From: Streptomyces inusitatus
GTDB lineage: Bacteria > Actinomycetota > Actinomycetes > Streptomycetales > Streptomycetaceae
Assembly: GCF_014651115.1 (NCBI RefSeq)
Contig: NZ_BMWG01000002.1
Location: 713,480 to 777,479 of the forward strand
Direction: 5' to 3'
Length of the DNA: 64,000 nt
Below, one piece after another: positions 61,054 through 64,000 of the stretch; positions within the stretch are counted from its first letter, which is position 1, and every line of letters begins with the position of its first letter. Under the pieces are notes generated by a model. It did not search any database. It saw only the letters and a list, made by a program, of their open reading frames with translations, and had not been told where the DNA came from. The translations under genes and the position numbers were made by a program.

Positions 61054-61122
61054 GGAACGGGACTCCTCGGCTGGGACGGATCGGGCGGGGCGGGGTGAGA
61101 GGGAGGGAGGGAGGGGCTGCGC

Positions 61123-61515
61123 TCATACCAGGTCGACGTGGACATTGGTCGACTTGACCCGGGCGGTGGCCCGCATGCCCACCTCAAGCCCCAGCTCCTC
61201 GACGGCCTCCCTGGTCAGCAGGGAGACCAGCCGGTGCGGCCCGGCCTGTATCTCGACCTGCGCGGCGACGTCCCCGAGCTTGACCGCGGTGACGATGCCC
61301 GGAAAGGCGTTGCGGGCCGAGGTGTACGAGGCCTCGTCCTCGCCTCCCCCCTGCCCCACCTCGATGGAGAACGCGGCCAGATCCCGCCCCTCGATCAGCC
61401 GCTTCCCGCTCTCGTCCCGGTGCGTCGCGACCCTCCCGGCATCGGCCCACCGCCGCGCCGTGTCGGGACTGACGCCGAGAAGACGGGCGGCCTGGCCAAT
61501 GGTGTACGACTGCAT
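61123..61515 (-). CDS. HTH-TOBE regulator of molybdate uptake
   Basis: The 130-residue protein has an excisionase-like HTH (YTIGQAARLLGVSPDTARRWADAGRV, ~4-30) and a single TOBE/Mop-type molybdate-binding domain (SARNAFPGIVTAVKLGDVAAQVEIQAGPHRLVSLLT, ~68-103). It is first in the mod operon, 69 bases before modA. ModE regulators usually have two Mop domains; here there is one. It probably senses molybdate and represses its own operon. ATG 61515 matches the family start. Confidence 0.88.
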   Translation of the reverse strand: MQSYTIGQAARLLGVSPDTARRWADAGRVATHRDESGKRLIEGRDLAAFSIEVGQGGGEDEASYTSARNAFPGIVTAVKLGDVAAQVEIQAGPHRLVSLLTREAVEELGLEVGMRATARVKSTNVHVDLV

Positions 61516-61623
61516 ATGCCGTACGTTAGGCCGAATGGGCTGGCATCTACAAGGCTGATCCCATGATCTGGCCGGTGGATGCGGTCCAATCACCCGCCGT
61601 ACGGGCGGGGCCCGCCGGAATCG

Positions 61624-61959
61624 CTATCGGCGGGCGTCGGCCGAGGTGTAGCCGGACTCCGTCGCACAGCCCAGCAGCTGATCGAGCAGGCCGGGGAAGC
61701 GGGCCTCCACCTCGCCGAGGCGCAGGGAGTTGTAGCAGCGGGTGCCCTCCGAGCGGACGCGGAGGAGGCCGGCCTCTCTGAGGATCTTCAGATGGTGGGT
61801 CATGGTCGACTTGGCGATCTCGCCGCCCAGTTCCCCGGCGGTGCGCTCGTCGCCGCGCGACAGGGCGACGGCGATCCCGAGCCGGGTGGCGTCGCTCAGC
61901 GCGAACAGCACCTCGGGGAGGCAGATGTCCTCAGGGTCCGGATGGAAGTAACGGCGCAC
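61624..61959 (-). CDS. ArsR-family transcriptional repressor
   Basis: The 111-residue winged-helix protein has VRRYFHPDPEDICLPEVLFALSDATRLGI at the start and an HTH (TAGELGGEIAKSTMTHHLKILREAGLLRVRSEGT). It has no ELCVCDL-type metal site, so it senses something other than arsenite or cadmium. It is divergent from an MFS pump. GTG 61959 is the family-like start; ATG 62031 would add an extra leader. GGAGGG lies directly before the GTG, unusually close. Confidence 0.85.
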   Translation of the reverse strand: MRRYFHPDPEDICLPEVLFALSDATRLGIAVALSRGDERTAGELGGEIAKSTMTHHLKILREAGLLRVRSEGTRCYNSLRLGEVEARFPGLLDQLLGCATESGYTSADARR

Positions 61960-62080
61960 CCCTCCAGAGTCGCACAGTCCGGCGCGGGTGATCGGCCGGA
62001 AATCACCCACCACCTTGCCCTCGGGAGTCACATCAGCATCATGTACCTATGGACCGCGACTATCGAACATTGAGGACGCC

Positions 62081-63280
62081 GTGAACCTCGTCCACCTCCT
62101 TGGGCTCGGGGCCTTCGCGCTCGGGCTCGACGCCTATGTGACCGCCGGTCTGCTGCCGGTCATCGCCGACGACTTCGACTCGTCCGTATCGGCCACGGGG
62201 CAGATGGTCACAGCCTTCACGCTCGCCTATGCCATCGCCTCCCCGATCTTCGCCACCTTCCTCTCCGCCTCCCGGGTACGGGCGGGGCTGCTCGGTTCCC
62301 TGGCCGTCTTCGCCCTGGCCAACGCGGGCAGCGCGCTCTCCGACTCGCTGCCGGTGCTGCTGGTGACCCGTGCCTTCGCGGGGGTCGGCGCCGGTCTGTA
62401 TCTGGCCCTCGCCGCGGCGGCCGCCGCGTCCCTCGTGGACAAGGAGCGACGGGGCCGGGCGCTCGCCGTGATCATGGGCGGGATGAGTTCCGGCACGGTC
62501 ATCGGGGTGCCCGCGGGCGTCTTCATCGCCGAGCACACGGGGTGGCGTTCGACCTTGTGGCTGGTCACCGTGCTCGGATTCATCTCCTTCGCCGGTCTCG
62601 CGCTCCGGCTGCCGGCGCTGCCCGCCACCCACTCGTTCTCCCTGCGGGAGCGCGCCCAGGTCGTCACCGACCCCCGGGTCGCCTCGATCGTCGGAGTCTC
62701 CTTCCTCGCCGCCGTCGCCAGCCTCGGCCTGTACACCTACATCGCGCCGGTGATGGCGACCGATGCCATGGGCGAGGTGGAGAGCATCACTCCCTATCTG
62801 TGGGCCTGGGGCATCGGCGGCGTCATCGGCAGCGTCCTGATCGGCACCCTGGTCGACCGGGTCCGCCGCCCGTACTTCCTGGTCGTCGGGGCTCTGGTGC
62901 TCCTGGTCGCGGCCCTGCTCGCCTTCCGTGTCACCGCCTCGATCCATCCGCTCATCGCGCTCCTGCCGATCGCGATCTGGGGTGCGGTGGGGTGGGCCCT
63001 GCAAGTGCCGCAGCAGAACGATCTGCTGGAGGCCCGGGGAGAGAAGGGCGGCCCGGTGGCCGTGGCCCTCAACGAATCCGCCCTCTATCTCGGCAGCGCC
63101 GTCGGATCGGGTCTCGGCGGACTCGCCTTCTCCCTCGGCCGGAGCGGCTCGGTGCTGCCGCTGTGGGCGGCGGGCGCGGCCCTGCTCGGTCTGATCCTGC
63201 AAGTGACCGCGGTCCGGACCTCCTCGGCCCGGCGCGCACGGCCCGCCCCCGCCGACACTCTGACCGGCGGCACCGATTGA
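62081..63280 (+). CDS. MFS transporter of the DHA1 family
   Basis: The 399-residue protein has 12 predicted membrane helices and resembles AraJ/chloramphenicol exporters: FALGLDAYVTAGLLPVIADDF (~12-32), RAFAGVGAGLYLALAAAAAASLVDKERRGRAL with the loop, and VPQQNDLLEARGEKGGPVAVALNESALYLGSAVGSGLGG. It is divergent from an ArsR repressor, the arrangement of drug- or arabinose-like efflux systems. GTG 62081 follows TTGAGGA. The substrate is unknown. Confidence 0.92.
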   Translation: MNLVHLLGLGAFALGLDAYVTAGLLPVIADDFDSSVSATGQMVTAFTLAYAIASPIFATFLSASRVRAGLLGSLAVFALANAGSALSDSLPVLLVTRAFAGVGAGLYLALAAAAAASLVDKERRGRALAVIMGGMSSGTVIGVPAGVFIAEHTGWRSTLWLVTVLGFISFAGLALRLPALPATHSFSLRERAQVVTDPRVASIVGVSFLAAVASLGLYTYIAPVMATDAMGEVESITPYLWAWGIGGVIGSVLIGTLVDRVRRPYFLVVGALVLLVAALLAFRVTASIHPLIALLPIAIWGAVGWALQVPQQNDLLEARGEKGGPVAVALNESALYLGSAVGSGLGGLAFSLGRSGSVLPLWAAGAALLGLILQVTAVRTSSARRARPAPADTLTGGTD

Positions 63281-63297
63281 CCGACCCGGGGCACGGG

Positions 63298-63375
63298 CCG
63301 GTCCGGGCCGGGCCGGGCCGGTCCGGTCCGATCCGGTCCGATCCGGTTCGGTCCGGTTCGGTCCGGTCCGGTCCG
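63298..63375. repeat. Degenerate GGTCCG repeats between MFS gene and cysS
   Basis: About 78 bases consist of GGTCCG, GGGCCG and GATCCG units. They lie between the convergent MFS and cysS genes and may act as a terminator. Confidence 0.75.
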
Positions 63376-64000
63376 TCAGACCGGCCCCAGGCTCCAGCGC
63401 GGACCGTCCGGGCCGTCCTTGATGACCAGCCCGGACTGCTGGAGCTGATCGCGGATGGCGTCGGCGGTGGCCCAGTCCTTGCGGCCGCGGGCCGCCTCGC
63501 GCTGCTGGAGCACCAGGCGTACGAGCGTGTCGACCGCGCCGTGGAGGTCTTCGCCGCCCTCGGCGTCGCCGGCCCAGTGCGGGTCGAAGGGGTCGAGACC
63601 GAGGACGCCGAGCATGGCGCGCACCTCGGCGAGGCGGGCGACCGCGGACTCCTTGTCGTCGGCGGCGAGCGCCGAGTTCCCCTGGCGGACGGTGGTGTGG
63701 ATGACGGCGAGCGCCTGCGGCACACCGAGGTCGTCGTCCATGGCCTCGGCGAAGGCCGGCGGGACCTCTCCGGCGGGGGCGACGGCACCGCCGGTCTTCT
63801 CGACGACCCGCTGGGCGAAACCCTCGATCCGGGCGAAGGCGGACTCCGCGTCGCGCAGTGCCTCCTCGCTGTACTCGATCATCGAGCGGTAGTGCGGGGT
63901 GCCCAGGTAGTAGCGCAGAACGATCGGCCGCCAGCGTTTGACCATCTCGGAGACGAGCACCGAGTTGCCGAGCGATTTGGACATCTTCTCGCCGCTCATG
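63376..64000 (-). CDS. cysS: Cysteinyl-tRNA synthetase, C-terminal part (5' end beyond window)
   Basis: The visible 208 residues include GEKMSKSLGN (KMSKS ATP loop), LRYYLGTPHYRSMIEYSEEALRDAESAF, then the DALR anticodon-binding domain, ending LVIKDGPDGPRWSLGPV. This is CysS, which joins cysteine to its tRNA. The ATG near 63999 is an internal Met before the KMSKS loop, not a start. The gene continues past the right edge. Confidence 0.96.
   Translation of the reverse strand, partial: MSGEKMSKSLGNSVLVSEMVKRWRPIVLRYYLGTPHYRSMIEYSEEALRDAESAFARIEGFAQRVVEKTGGAVAPAGEVPPAFAEAMDDDLGVPQALAVIHTTVRQGNSALAADDKESAVARLAEVRAMLGVLGLDPFDPHWAGDAEGGEDLHGAVDTLVRLVLQQREAARGRKDWATADAIRDQLQQSGLVIKDGPDGPRWSLGPV

Noticed and set aside
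63376..63999. Complete short gene beginning at ATG 63999
   Set aside because: The Met precedes the KMSKS loop of cysteinyl-tRNA synthetase, so this is an internal residue of a truncated gene.

Overview
The window is high-GC actinobacterial chromosome and almost certainly Streptomyces. Codon third positions are G/C-rich, GTG starts and ATGA/GTGA overlaps are common, and several gene blocks are Streptomyces core neighbourhoods: TerD paralogues, AhpE-type peroxiredoxin, DUF3052 and aceE; fasR-fabD-fabH-acpP-fabF followed by DUF3145; an MreB-like gene; and matB. Both window ends cut genes: a phosphoribosyltransferase/StiP protein on the left and cysteinyl-tRNA synthetase on the right.

Region 1 (1-8.2 kb) is a Ter-type stress module. 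It holds a long phosphoribosyltransferase-TRSP-StiP reading frame, a HpcH/HpaI-like aldolase, four TerD-fold proteins (one with a YGYP-repeat tail, one TerA-like) and a TerC-like DUF475 membrane protein. Region 2 (8.2-13.4 kb) is core metabolism: peroxiredoxin, DUF3052, homodimeric pyruvate dehydrogenase E1 and an imine-reductase-like enzyme with a good TetR-type operator. Region 3 (13.5-21 kb) has a secreted I36-like protein, a TetR-controlled DHA2 efflux pump, a DUF1023 hydrolase, a DUF4429/SHOCT protein and a NarL-type two-component system.

Region 4 (21.1-28.8 kb) is the most interesting. It is a compact, mostly coupled operon divergent from an XRE/TPR regulator. It encodes a recombinase-like small protein, a frameshifted small membrane gene, a 30-residue membrane peptide, a divergent RpiB-like isomerase, a DegT-type PLP aminotransferase, an uncharacterised radical SAM enzyme with a B12-binding-like N-terminus, a nucleoside phosphorylase and a family 2 glycosyltransferase. 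This looks like a small, undescribed biosynthetic cassette for a modified amino-sugar or nucleoside. It ends next to a second DUF1023 hydrolase.

Region 5 (29-36 kb) contains a DUF1023 hydrolase/acyltransferase pair, a MerR-controlled aldo-keto reductase, a GNAT enzyme, a serine hydrolase and a pirin. Region 6 (34.9-40.5 kb) is the fatty-acid synthase operon under its PucR-family activator, with a candidate operator and a strong terminator. Region 7 (40.7-50.3 kb) contains secreted hydrolases (SGNH, pyroglutamyl-peptidase-like, large M14 carboxypeptidase), a nitrilase, an EI24 membrane protein and a MarR/oxidoreductase divergon with two palindromes. Region 8 (50.4-56 kb) holds an MreB-like protein, a GAF kinase with a degenerate ATPase domain, matB, a MITE-like element that supplies the matB stop codon, and a VOC protein. 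Region 9 (56-64 kb) holds a zinc-finger/ricin membrane protein, a molybdate operon with a fused permease-ATPase and a TOBE regulator, an ArsR/MFS divergon and partial cysS.

No rRNA, tRNA, CRISPR array or complete insertion sequence was seen. Family assignments come from reading the translated sequence and recalled family knowledge. No database search was run.
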